Below, in pieces: positions 11,701 through 25,000 of a stretch of 64,000 bases of DNA. Within the stretch, counting starts at the first letter, position 1. Each line of letters starts with the position of its first letter. Under the pieces are notes generated by a model. The model had not been told where the DNA came from, searched no databases, and worked only from the letters and a program-made list of their open reading frames with translations. Both the position numbers and the translations under genes were made by a program. This DNA comes from Deroplatys truncata (taxonomy: Eukaryota > Arthropoda > Insecta > Mantodea > Mantidae): the NCBI GenBank assembly GCA_030765065.1, contig CM060989.1:36571501-36635500 (forward strand). Direction: 5' to 3'.

Positions 11701-14700
11701 ATCCACCGTAGGTTGAGAACTCCTGATTATACTGGTAACATAAAGCACACTAACAACCAATAGATAATGGTGCCAAAAACATTAGCATAACACACCTGTA
11801 CACATAAACAAAACCACTTAACACAATACAGTTCACTGTCTGAAATATAGTAAAATTAAAAGGGACCTAAGAAATCCTGCAACATGTTGCTGGGAGTATT
11901 TTTCCAGTACAGCAAAAAGCTTACACACATGGGTGAAATTATGATTTTTGTAATTTAATATATCCTATATTGCTTTGCATAACAGCTCATAAGGACCAAG
12001 AACTACTGCAAAGGCCCTGCTTCCATCCACACAAAACATCAGGGCAGAAGTCAGTACTGGAGGTGGCATGAGGCCAGCATGCCAAGACCACAGAGGCATT
12101 GAAGCACAGACTCTACAGTAAGAACTTCTAATTTTCAATCAAGCAGCTCCTCAACAGATTCATGGGCTGACTGCATGCTGCACAAAACCACCCAGCATGA
12201 GCAAAATTCTATGTCATCAAACCGAGATCCCCTTGCACCACAAGCAGCATTCCACAGCATGATATGGAAGATCTTTAACATCCGTTAGTCTGAATTTTAA
12301 GCTATGCTTATCATTACTCAAGAATTACAAGGCCCCATTCACAATGAAAATAAGCATTAGCATAACAAACTTGAAAGCTAGATGATATGTATTGTAATGG
12401 AACTGTTCACAATGATTTGCATAAATATAAAAATAAACATTGAATCAAATGTAAATTGAGAACCTTAGATGTCCAAGCTTTCAAAGTCTATGTCAAACAT
12501 AAGCAGCCAGCCAATCAGAGAGCAATTCTCATCAAGTGGTTATTCTGCCATCTCGCATCAGATTTTGTCGCCATGTGTGGACTCGCTAACTGCCTTTCTG
12601 TGTAAGCCGTGGCCAAGAATCACTGTATATCTATAAAAATCACTGCAAAACAAACTGTAATGATGCTTTTTTATGAGTTTAACCTTCTTTAAGCAGGTAG
12701 TTAGCTCTTGTTCATTTTTATACATGTACATAACCTCTTTTGTCATATGCAATGTTGATGGCCACTTCGCAGAGCACCATATTAGTTTAGCTGTTTCATG
12801 CTCTATTGCAACTGACTGCTGTTTGTTTCCATTTGTCATTGTGAATGGCAACATATCAAATTAAGTTTGTGCTCAAGTTTTACTGTCTTAATGCTTAATT
12901 TTCATTTGAATGGTGCCTAAGAAATTATACTTCAGCTTAAACATTGCAATGAAAACATGACAAGTCCCTCGTGTTAAACTCTATAATGTCCCAAGCCAAA
13001 GAATTTTTTAAAACGTCTTTTTATATTGCTTTATTGCTTGACATTCTTGAGAGAGAGATTTCTTACATGTACAGTCTAAGACAAAATCAATGAGTAACAG
13101 CCAGAGAGGGAGTTCAATTTGGAAAACAGTGGAAGCATTCATTGAAGTTGCATTCACAATACACGAATTAATACCACCCTGTGATCATTTCAAAACTATG
13201 TGATAAGCAGGAAGGTGCCTTTCAGTTGGATTGTATTCATGGTAGCTAAGCACATATGTGAAGCATGTCTCATAATTGAAACAACCTAGCTTCAAATCCT
13301 TGGTTTGTATGTTCTTTTTATTATTTAAATTTAATCTGTTAAATATATGGCAAAGCCATATGTTTTTCATGCATAAGGTATCTTAATTTTAAGACATTCA
13401 TGCATAAAAACACAAATAAATTACTATTTTTGTTTTCAAAATAATTGTAATGTTAATAAGAATTCTATAGTAAAAAACTAAACCAAATATTTGACTTAAT
13501 ATAGGATGCGCAAAAACTCTGTCTTATTCTTCAATTACGAATGGCACTGGCCTGATCATGTGCATGCATCTCATAGCCTTGGATTTTTGCTTGATATTTT
13601 AGCAGTCATATTGACTTTTGCTATGGCTGAGCGCACACATAAAGACAAAGCTACAAGGAGATCACTCCTTTCATTAGTAAATGTTACTGGATTATCTGAT
13701 ACTCTGCAAGAGCACTTGAAGTCCCTATATCTACAACTGTGAGGTAGGTGCAGTTATCCAGGGAAGGGATTGTTCATCGTCGACCTGATTTGTCCACTTC
13801 TCAACAGGACAATGCACTTCTAAAAGAGGCAGACAGCAATCCCTTCCAGCATGTGTCTACAATTAGCAGTAATTCTAATTTCCCTGGGTCAAATCCCACA
13901 GCCTTGCGTCGTCTGACTATAGCATGGCCCTTTGCTCAATGAGCAGCTAAGAAGCAGTGTCCTATAAATTTACAGATTATGTTGCCTCACATTTGTAGAA
14001 GAAAATGCCAACCATAACTGAAATAGAGTTATATTTACAGACAAGGTGATATTTTCATCTACAAATGGGGTGAAAATAATTGTCTACCGCCCCAGAGGAA
14101 AACGTTATGATACAAAATACATGGCACAAATGGATCACGAAGGTCGCGTATCTGTGTCGTGTTGGGGTTGGATGACATGAGATGGTCTAGGTGTGTTGTG
14201 GCAACTTGACAGCTCACTAAATAGCCACCAGTATAAAGACATTCTCAAAAATATTATGGTCCCTTCTGTAAGGACCATATATCCCAATGGAATGACTGAA
14301 TTACAGCAGGATAACCATACTGTCCTCACAAGTCAGCAGGTTTCAAACTGGCTCTTGCAAAGGCAAGATATCACAGTGATTAATTGGCCTTCTTGCTCAC
14401 CAGATTTGAATCCTATTGAAAATGTGTGGGCAGAGGTGAAGAAAGTAGGTTTTGTGGGATCAAATACAGGATGCTTGGGAGAAGTATCCTCTCATGAAAA
14501 CTTGACTGGTCATTTGATTTCATCCACGGCCCATAGAATGTGGGCAGTAATAGAAGCAGAGGGTTTACACACCCGATACTAAGTTAATTTATATTTTTAT
14601 TTGCTTTACTTATTTCATGTTTAGTTTGAAAATGAAAAGGAGTGTGTTTCAGTTTTTATGCGAGCATATGCCTTGAAATCAAAGTCTTAGCAATTGGGAA

Positions 14701-17700
14701 TTATATTACAATATGCGTAATAAGCATTGCGTTGAACAATGCTTGCAAAAAAAAAGTATAAAATATGCTCGGTACACGAACCTCAATAGGCCTCATTACT
14801 ACATACCTGCTTATAACCACTCGTCTGTCAGCACATATTCAGCAGCTGGGACTCAACATGAAAGGTGACAATAGAATGAAGCTAAAAGGGATGCATTTCC
14901 GAGATACCATTGTGAACCGGCTGTGGAAACGATTTGGACTTTGACAAATACACACTTCAAGTCTGCTTATTTTTTTTGTCTTAGGGTGTACATCTCTCTA
15001 TGCAACTCATAAAAACAACTTTCACAAAATGTTAATGCTGATGTACAATATGTAAACATGTAAAAAATGAAATGCTGACCATTATGCAAGAATAAACATT
15101 AAAAGTACAGCATTGCAACTTTTCTTTTTACTCTCCCATATAACTGCAAAAGCCTACCTTGTGGTGGCCCTTAAGGGTAAGTTGGCAGGATAAGGTTTTT
15201 TTCTGGAGTTTTCTCTTAACCTCAAAGATGAACAATTCATTCATCACCCGATATGACCTAATCAGTTAAAGCAATGTATGCCTGATGATAGATATCAGTG
15301 CTTCTGATGGTGTACCTGAAATCTTTTGTTCGACTTTAAATCTTACTAGCAGAAATACCTGTTTTTGATGTTTTACATCTGTTTATTTACACTTATAACA
15401 ATTAAAGCCAATTGCAACACTGCTGCCATTCAATTCTTATAATTTGAATTGAATTGAGTTTTTTTATTTATGGACGCTCTTTAACTACTATGGTCCTTAG
15501 CATCCTATTCTAAAGAACCGGTAATTTTGCTTCTTTATCAGGCTTGAGGTTCTTTTCTGTGCTGTAAATCTATGACACAGGACCACTGGCTTTACTTCCC
15601 TTCCAAAGGTAGCCATGCTAAGGATTTTTACACCCAAAAAAATCCATCGCCCTCTGCAGGGTTTGAACCCGCGACCTCGGGAACTAGAGGCTAGCATGGT
15701 AACCACTACACCACGGAGGACACTTTATAATTTGATCACCTCAGCTTCATTGTATCAAATTTCTCATTCATCCTAAATTCTGAGACTCCTCCAAATTGCC
15801 TCCCATCCAACACTTCACCACTTCCCTCATTACAGGTGGTTTTTTGCATTAATGACCCTAAAAGAATGAAGAGAACAATATTTATCCTTTTATTATTGAG
15901 AAAATAGGACCATTTGTGCTAAATATCCTCAAAACCCCCTGTCAAATATTTTCCATCCCTTTCCTGTTGGGAGTTGATTTTTCCTATACCACCCCTGAAA
16001 GAATGAAAAGAACATTATTTATATTTTTATTTCGCAAAAATATTGAGAAAACATGCCTCCCATTAATGTTGGCATTTTGCATTACTGCCCCTAAAAGAAT
16101 TAAGGGAGCAATATTTATCTTTTATTCTGCAACAGCATTGTTAAAAAAAACAAAAAAAAAAACAGGCGCATTTGTACTGAGGATGCTCAAAATTGCCTCC
16201 TGCCAAACATTTTCCACCCTCTCTTTCATTAGGGGTGTTTTTTATACCACCCCCACAGTACTTTTACCCTTGTCCTAAAGAATGTGTGCAACCAAATTTC
16301 GTTGAAATCAAATCGGTGTAAGGGTGTAGAAGCATCTAAGGAACACACACAACATGCATACATTGACTTTTATATGTATGTAGATTTTAAAATCTGTTAT
16401 TGATCAAGGACAACTGAAATTGAAGTGCCGTACATGCATGCCCATTCACACTTCTGAATAAGACATTAAACTGCACGTTATGATCATGGCACTGAGCATT
16501 CTGATTCAAAAATCTAAAATAAAAGAGGAAAATATCTCAATTATGTTAAGAATGAAAACAACTCAAAAACCAGGCTAGCAGAACGACTAAAAGATATGGC
16601 ATGCCTAAAATTCTTTTCAGATGAATGTGTTTCCTGCCTAAAGAAACCAACTTATGTAAAATATAATAACTTAAATAAATAATTAATCGAGAGAATACAG
16701 ATTTTGGTAGAAGAAGAAGAAGAAGAAGAAGAAGAAGAAGAAGAAGAAGAAGAAGAAGAAGAAGAAGAAGAAGAAGAAGAAGAAGAAGAAGAAATGTTGG
16801 ATACACATCAACTTCACATTTAATAAGTCTAGCACCTTTCAAGATTTCAAACAAAAGATTTTCCCAAAATATTCCTACCCCAAACAACCCTTTACTGAAG
16901 AAAGTTTATATTTAAAAAAAATGGCTTTGATGACTTTGATTAAAATGTATGTTTATCATGAACAAAGTGTTTATCTTGAATTTTCTGTGAATAGCCTGTA
17001 AAAATCCTCTTTATCCTCACTGAATTTTATATAACTGGAAAACTGTAAAAAATAAACAAAAGCTTACTATAAAACCTTGTAGAACTTATTAAAATAAGCA
17101 ATGTGAATCAAATAATTTTTGGTAGCCAAATGTTCACTGCTGTATGTTTAAGTGTGAAAATGTGTTTTTTCCTTTGCTTGAGTTCACTGCTAAAAAATGA
17201 TGCGATAAAAATAGTCTCAAGAGCTGACTTTGCATATTACGTATAGCTGAAGTCCATGCTGCTTAATCTGAAATCATTTCTACACAAGTATTTTTGGAAC
17301 ATAACACATGGATAGAATATATTTTTTATATCAGCAGTAAATTATGAGGTGTGACAATAAACAATCGGACTCATCTTTAACACTTTATTAGGGAGGGGGG
17401 AATACAATGTTAACCCCTTCAATATAGCCCCCTTTCCCAGTTCCTCCATACAAATTTTCCATTGTTAAAAGCAGTGCTGCCCATCATGTTGTGTTATACT
17501 GTTCAACAACTGCGTCGCTTTGGCTTTCACTGATTCCTGGACTCGAACCTGGTTCGTTTGAGTGCAGACTTGACTTTTGAAAAGAGCAAAAAGTCACATG
17601 GTGCTAGGTTCAGCAAATATGTGGATGTTCCATCACTGGAATGTTGTTCTTTTAGCAAATAACCCTTCACATATGGTACGTTGTGGACTTGGGCACTGAC

Positions 17701-20700
17701 CTTGTGGAGGATCCATAAAGCATTCTTCTACAAGTCTGATCTCCTTCATTGCACATATTCAAAACATTTTTATAACAAGCCCGATTGACAGTCTGACATG
17801 CAGCAGCCAATCAATGTAGTGAACCACTTGGATATAATAAAAAAAATCATTGCTTTGAATTTTTACATCTCATATGTGCTTTCTTCTTTCTGGGGGATTG
17901 TGGGCTCTTACGATGCATGGACTATTGCTTAGTTTCTGCATCATACTAGAAAATCCAAGTTTTGTCACGTGTATTTACATTTTTTAAGAAATCAGAACCA
18001 TTTTCAATGTTTTGAATGTCAACACAGCGTGGGTGTAAAGGACTTTCGGCACCATTTTAGCACACATCTTTTTCATGCCCAGATCGTGTAAAATCTGTCT
18101 AACAACATTATTTACTGAAAGTGGTGAAAGCTCAGAAATTGCTCAAATCTTCAATCAGAGGTCTCTTTGAATAATTTTAGTGAATTTCTTCACATTTTCT
18201 TCAGTTTTCACAGTGGAAGGATGGCCTGATTCTGGATCATCCCCAATGTCTTCTCTACCCTCCTTAAATTTATTAAACCACTCAAAACTTGCATACAAGA
18301 TACACAATGATCACCATAAACTTCTGTCAACAATTTTTAAGTTTCTGTGTAGATTTTCCAGTTTAGTGGGAAATTTGATGTTAACATGTTGTTCTACTTT
18401 ATTCCTCAGCATTATTCCAATGGAGCTCAGATGCACAATCCGCTTCTAACACTGGTCACGGCCAGACTAACCTCTGCACATAAGTGAAACTTCGTGTGAT
18501 GGTAGAGGGTAGTCCACAGGTCAATGCCTTACACCCCTTTTTGTCATCAAAGAGGCAGGAAATAAGTAAAAATATTAGATCCGGATTCATTATTACCACA
18601 CTTCATATATAAGGGAAGTATGTGAATCTGTAACTAGTCATGTGATTGTTATGCATTGAATTTTCTCTTCTTAAGCTCTGATGCTCATTTACATAAACAA
18701 GTAAAAACAAACGTTGACATCAAAATATCTGAAAATTAAAGACTTTTCAAATAAAGAAATGAATCCGTCCTCTTCATTGTTCAGAATTAGGTTGATATTC
18801 AAGGTATAAAAACAGGAAATTAATTTTGGAGAGAGCATTATTGTTTCCAAAGCCACATCACATTTTTAAGAAAAATAGTTAAGAACCTTTCTGTATTATT
18901 TGAATTTTATTATGCATTTAAGATACTGTTATTGCTTTTATTACAAAAAAGATTAATAGCTTCATTTAGTGAAAATGGAAATGTACCTTTATGAGGAAGT
19001 ATTCAGAATCCCAGAAGATAGCTGCTGGTAAATGCACGATAAAGGTTTGAGATGTAGCCGAGAATTCAACAACAATTTATCCAAAATTCTAGAATGGCTC
19101 ACTAAATTTGATGTACCTGGCTATACCAGTCATTGGTATTTTGAAATAATAAAGTACAAGAACAAACATTTGAGCATATTTGAACCAACTAAAAATAAAA
19201 AATAAAAAACAAAACAAAAAAAACAGGAATGGATTCTGAAAACTTGTTGCACACACCGTCAATCAGATAAGGTGAATTGCTGAATGGTATGTGTTCAATG
19301 GATTTTGGATAAAGTACCAAACAACTAAAGATGCAGAAGGCTAAGAAGAATTGGATTGTTATATTCTCATTCTACATACCCATAAGCAGCAGCAGAATAG
19401 TGGAATTTACCACCGATTTCATTACCAACCAATAAATCTACCAATGCTGTCATCCTTTCGGACTCAAAGGCTGATACATCATCTATGAACAGCTTCACTA
19501 CTTCTGTGGAAATGAAATGTAGCTGAAACTAAGCTGGTAATTTTATAATGGATTCCAGGACACTGCCAAATCTATGGCACTGAAAAAGCTGACACCTTAG
19601 CTAAAAGGGTCTCTAAGACAAACCAATCACATGCAAAGAGACATCATCATACAACAATGCAAACGAGTACATCCGAAAAACTATTAATGAAAATAACTGT
19701 CAGAAGAATGCAGAAAGAACATCTGAAAAGCAGTGAACAACACTCACTGAATGACTAGAAGGAATGCAGTGGATCGCTTTCACTTAATTCTTGAAATTGA
19801 TCATCTAGCTCTGTATCTGCATCACTTTCTGCAATCATCCATTCTCTGTAATCAGCATCGAGGAGGAAAATCAACTGGCATTATCTACTAAACTGTCCTC
19901 ATCTATCTAGGCTTGCAGCATAAAAATGTCAAAGAAAACCAGTAAAACAGACAATGAAGAACTTACACTGCAGGTCAAAAGTTTCCAAACATCCTGTAAA
20001 AATTACACTATTTGAATGACTGTACTAGTTATTTATGGTGCTAAGGCAGGCATATTATACATGGAGACACAAAAAAACTACGAACCGGCCATGCAGCATT
20101 TTCCTGTCCATGTCCACGGCGCTCGTTGCCATCTGCCGCTATCATAGAAAAGCACAGATGAAACATACAACATTTTTAAAATTACTTTTAAAGACTTTAC
20201 TTACAACATTATGAAAGAAGATGCTGAAACTGGCCACCGGCCAATTTTTTTCAAGTCAACAGTTGACGCCCTTACATATGTGAACACAATTTTGCCCCCT
20301 TTTTTAGAGAATTAACAGACAGGGATCGTGATTTTGCCTTTTGTCAACAAGACTCTGCAACACTTATACAGCCAATATTTCAATGAGAGCAATTGAAAAT
20401 GCGTTTGAGGACAGAATTACTAGTAAAGATTTGTGGTCCCCTTGGTCCCCCGACCGATTTCTATTTCTGGGGTAACTTAAAACAAAGTATACAAGACAAA
20501 CCCACACACCCTGGAAGAATTAAAACAAAATATCCGACAGGAAATTGCCAGCATTTCTCAACATGAACTGCGGCGAGTGATGGATAGTTTCCTAAAGAGG
20601 TACAGACAACGACAGTGGCCAGTTTCAGCATCTCCTTTCATAAAGTTGGTACGTAAAGCCTTTAAGAGTAGTTTTAAAAATGTTGTATGGTTTCATCTGC

Positions 20701-21951
20701 ATCTTTCTATGATAGCGGAGATGGCAACAAGCGCCAAGGATGTGGACAGGAAAAACACAGCGCAACCGGTTCGTAGTTTTTTGATTCTCTCTGTATTATA
20801 AGGCATACACACGTATCAGCAATGTAAACAAACATTTCAACTCCAGCTCCTTGCTGTTTATGATGCAAAGATTAGTCATGCATAGAGTGATGCGGTAACA
20901 TACAGTAAAGCATAAAAGGGAACTGCTTCTCATTCAGTAGGGTTGGTGAAATGCACCACATTAAAGGGACACTTGACAAAAATGGGTATCTTAGCATATC
21001 ACAATTATACATAGGTTAGAACTTTAATAGTGGCAACTATTTATTAATTACTACTACAAGAATAATACATGTTTGAAACTACTACAGTCCTTCAATGTAA
21101 TCACCAGCATCGTCAATAACCCATTGCCAGCGATGTGGAAGTCTTAAGATCAGGCAATCTAATGCCTGTAGAATTTCAAGAACAGTCCAGAATCGAATTC
21201 CATGAAGTGGTTCCTTCATCTTCAGGATTAGGCCATAATCATAGGGACTTACACCCCCGCCATTGAATCTTTGCACTTGATAGTTTGTGTGACTTTGTGT
21301 AATGTTGGCTATATTGTGGTTGCGACATTGCCAAAGTGACTGTGAACAACAACTGCAGATTGTTCTCCTTTCTATCATGTCTAAGCCGCATACAGTGTAC
21401 ATAAGTAGCAAACGTCAATCCATAATAACTATTTCATATTATTATTGTTAATTGAAAATAACTCAGCATAAACACTGCAACGTATGTAGAATAAATTATG
21501 CACTTTTGACAATATAGAAACAAAATAATGCAAACTTGCCTGCTACAATGAGGAGAAATAAAACAAATTATAAGCATGCGACAACAAAGTTATTTTCACT
21601 CGCCAATTTAAAACAGCAATGGCTCAATTCTATCCAAATCTCTGTTGTCATCATCATCATCCTCCTCTTGGAGTTTCATTCCCTTATAAATAACAGTTCT
21701 CATGCTTAGTCCAAGAGCTGCTGCAGTTCGTTGTATGGCTTTATAAGCAGCAACAGAGGGATGCCCATGAATCTTCACGTACACCTTCTACTGTCCAAAT
21801 AATTCCTGGGTCCTTCTTAACAGTTCCAATGCCTGATTGTTAAGTGGCACGCCTCGACGCAAGGGATTTTCACTCCGTGAATCATCACTGCATGATCGGC
21901 ATGGTTTTTGAGACATTGTCGCACTTCAAATCTTGTATGAATAATATGAAT

Positions 21952-22006
<55 letters not shown>

Positions 22007-25000
22007 AAACGAATAACAATAATAACAAAATTATCAAACAATAACCACAAGTATAAATGACAATGAATAATATTAGCTTGCAAAGAACAACTCGACGCAC
22101 ATGCTAGAGATTCACAAACTGAAGCACGAGTTTAGAAGTAGCTACATCCGGCAAAAGAGCCACTTCCAGTTCCGTTTCCACTTTGCCATCGACCACCTGG
22201 AATGCTGTCTTGTGATTGATTTAGGAAGTCTAATGGTTAAAGCTTTTGATCTTTCTTTTGTGAGTGTACCAACTTACGCTAGCTGTCAAGTGCAACGTTT
22301 CAATGGCAGGGGCATAGGTCCAGTGAATATGGTGGATGGAAAATCACTTCCCAACCCAGAGACAGCCCAAACATTATCCTGCAAAATGTGTCACAGCTTT
22401 CTTCGCAATACTGGTCTGAGATGATGCCCCAAAAATGACAAAAATAGTGTGCACCAAATTATGATGGCATGGTATATGTTAGGATAATGTCATCACAGTT
22501 TTACACAAAAAGTATCATAACTTTCATATTTGTGAGGGTTTGATGGATTTTTGTTTCACGCAGTGACCCATAATGATGCCACTTGGATTGGCGCTTAAGT
22601 TGAGATCCATGCGAACTAACCCATGTCTCAAACGCAATTATTTAGCATAAGAAAGCATCTCCATCGTGACTATAATGCTCCAAATGAGCTTGAATGGACT
22701 GTGTTGTATCCATCGCTGTGTTTTGTCAAATTGTAAGGAACCCAAAATGATGCAATTTTCTCATTTATAAGCGATTCTTTAGAATATGCAACACAGTCGT
22801 ATGCGATAAGCCTATCTCTTGGCCTAACTCATGTAGGTCTGACACCAATTGGTGTCTAACAGCGAGGCAACAGTCTGTATTTGCTCTTCACTTACATTTG
22901 TGTGACCTAGTCAAGCCATATCTGTTATGCTTTCATGTCCACCATTGAAAGCTCTACCCACCTCACTACTGTTCTATATGATAACACAGTTTCCCCACAT
23001 TCTCAACAAGACCTGTATGGCATTATCTTGCTGTACAACCACAGGTACATTCAATCTTTAACCAACTTCACTATTCCTGTTTAGTGAAAGTGGAAAAAAC
23101 ACAACACACAATAGTTTAGATTGGTAGCTCACGCAGGTCTATCTTCCAATCACCACAACACATATACTTTAAGTCGGAAGTGAGAGCCCATTCATTTGAT
23201 TACTTCCTTTTTGTTTCACTTCCACAGCAGGGTTGCTACTATTAAAGTTCCAACACACATATTAATACCTCCTTTTCTCATATTAGAACTGTTTTATAGA
23301 CACTATATTAAAAGCTTTAAACATATTGTATATTTTCCTAGTATTCTACATCCTATGGGCATTAAAATAATTGACTAATTTTGAAGATTTAGAAGCTAGT
23401 AACAGTGGTGTGTCACATTTAAGATAAAGAGAGCTCAGGGTTGTTACACTACATCACTAAAATATTCTTACTTGAACGCGCAACGTCAGCATGTTGAGAA
23501 CATGCTGACGATGGGAACAAGCCGTCTCCCGAAACGCGTTCAAGTAAGAATATTTTAGTGATGTAGTGTAACAACCCTCAACTCTCTTTATCTTAAAAAT
23601 TAAAATGATCATTTGATCCCATAATTATTGTACAAGTTATGCCTCTTACTGGCATTCTTCTATAAATGTAGGTGAGAACCAACAGGACACCCACTCTGAA
23701 TTTCCAAAAAGCCAACAAAAGTCATAAAGTCATGTCAACATTCTACAGAACTGCGGACTTGTCATCAAATGCAAATGCGACACATAACCAGTTGCACAGA
23801 AAGCATTCAGTATAGAGCAAACAAGGTCTGCAATTGCAAGCTACGTTAAACATATAGTAGTGAAAGGGTTAAATAGCTAAAACATACTTGAAAACATTCC
23901 TGAAAAGTTTTTAAAAGCATCACAAGTGTTTACTAGTCTGAATGTTTCCAAAACTCAAGTTCTACAGTATATGGCGCACTTTAACCTAGTGTATGCTAGA
24001 TTAATTGACCTAGATTTATGTAGGATTCACAACAGCACAATATGCAAAGCAAACTCATAAACTAAGCACAATCACAAAGTAACATTATTGCAATATAAAC
24101 AGTGATGAAAAACAGAACACAGTCTTACTCGAAAATGCAATAGAAGACAACATATAAGCAAAATTCCTTAGCAGTGGAGGCATAGCACTTAAGGAAACTT
24201 TACCAGTTTTAATACCTGTAGTGTCCTAAATTATATATTTATGGGTGATTATTCCATGAATGAAAATACTTAAGTAGAACATGTCTAAAAACTGTTAGAA
24301 TTATTCTGACTCAACCTTTACCTGGTATAAAATTATAAAACTTAAGTAATGGCATTTAAGCATAGTAAAATAGATGTACATAAGAACCTCATTTATCTGG
24401 ATTAGGTGGGAATGGAAATAATCCGGATTGACAAAAACCAGAAACAATCTATGAAATGAATATAATCTACTGATCTATACAAACATTTTAAGAAAAATGC
24501 ACTGGCACAAACTAAGTATTGTACTCACTTTTATTTTCTGAAATAGCATGCAAGTTTCTTTTGTCCACTTCAGTGGTATGGGGGTAGCATGTCTGTCTTA
24601 TATGCAAGAGGTCCTGAGTTTGGATCTTGGTTAGGGTGAATTACCCGTTTCTTTTTCCTGGGCTTTTCCTTATCCTGAGAAGACTAATGTTGGTAACTTT
24701 AAGCTCTGTGGATCCCAGGCTCATTTGAGCATCATTTCACTCATTTCAGTTATTCATTGTCCAATATAACCTACAGGTTAAAGAACGTTAAACTTAAAAA
24801 CAAAAAAAGTTTCTTTTGTTTCAAATTTGTGTTGCGTTTGAGAAACAAGAAACCAAAAAACTCAATCCGCATAAATTGGAACTCTGCATTAATGAGGGCT
24901 GGATAAACAAGGTTCTTGTGTAAATAGTTATTTTATTGACATGACTTTCTGTTCAAAGTGAAGATTATTCTACAAACTTACAGAATGATAACGAATTTAA

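Larger units (their letters stand above)
21080..22975 (-). pseudogene. mariner-type transposase relic split by family T element
   Basis: Upper part (22313-22975): helix-turn-helix remains, then a FETWVSSHGSQLK-like block (first-Asp DETW region), LRETKIHQT, and HPPYSLDL ending at 22313. Lower part (21080-21253): SPYDYGLILKMKEPLHGIRF continuing IDDAGDYIEGL and stop, the mariner C-terminus with the third catalytic Asp in YDY. The two halves meet across the 21254-22312 insertion, just before the third catalytic position. Several frameshifts. Confidence 0.8.

Noticed and set aside
2987-11725. One 8.7-kb hAT element bounded by the two hAT-like ends
   Set aside because: Flanking 8-mers differ and no hAT transposase lies between; treated as separate relics.
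16546-16887. Open frame with a long poly-Leu run
   Set aside because: It is the translation of the (GAA)n microsatellite on the other strand.
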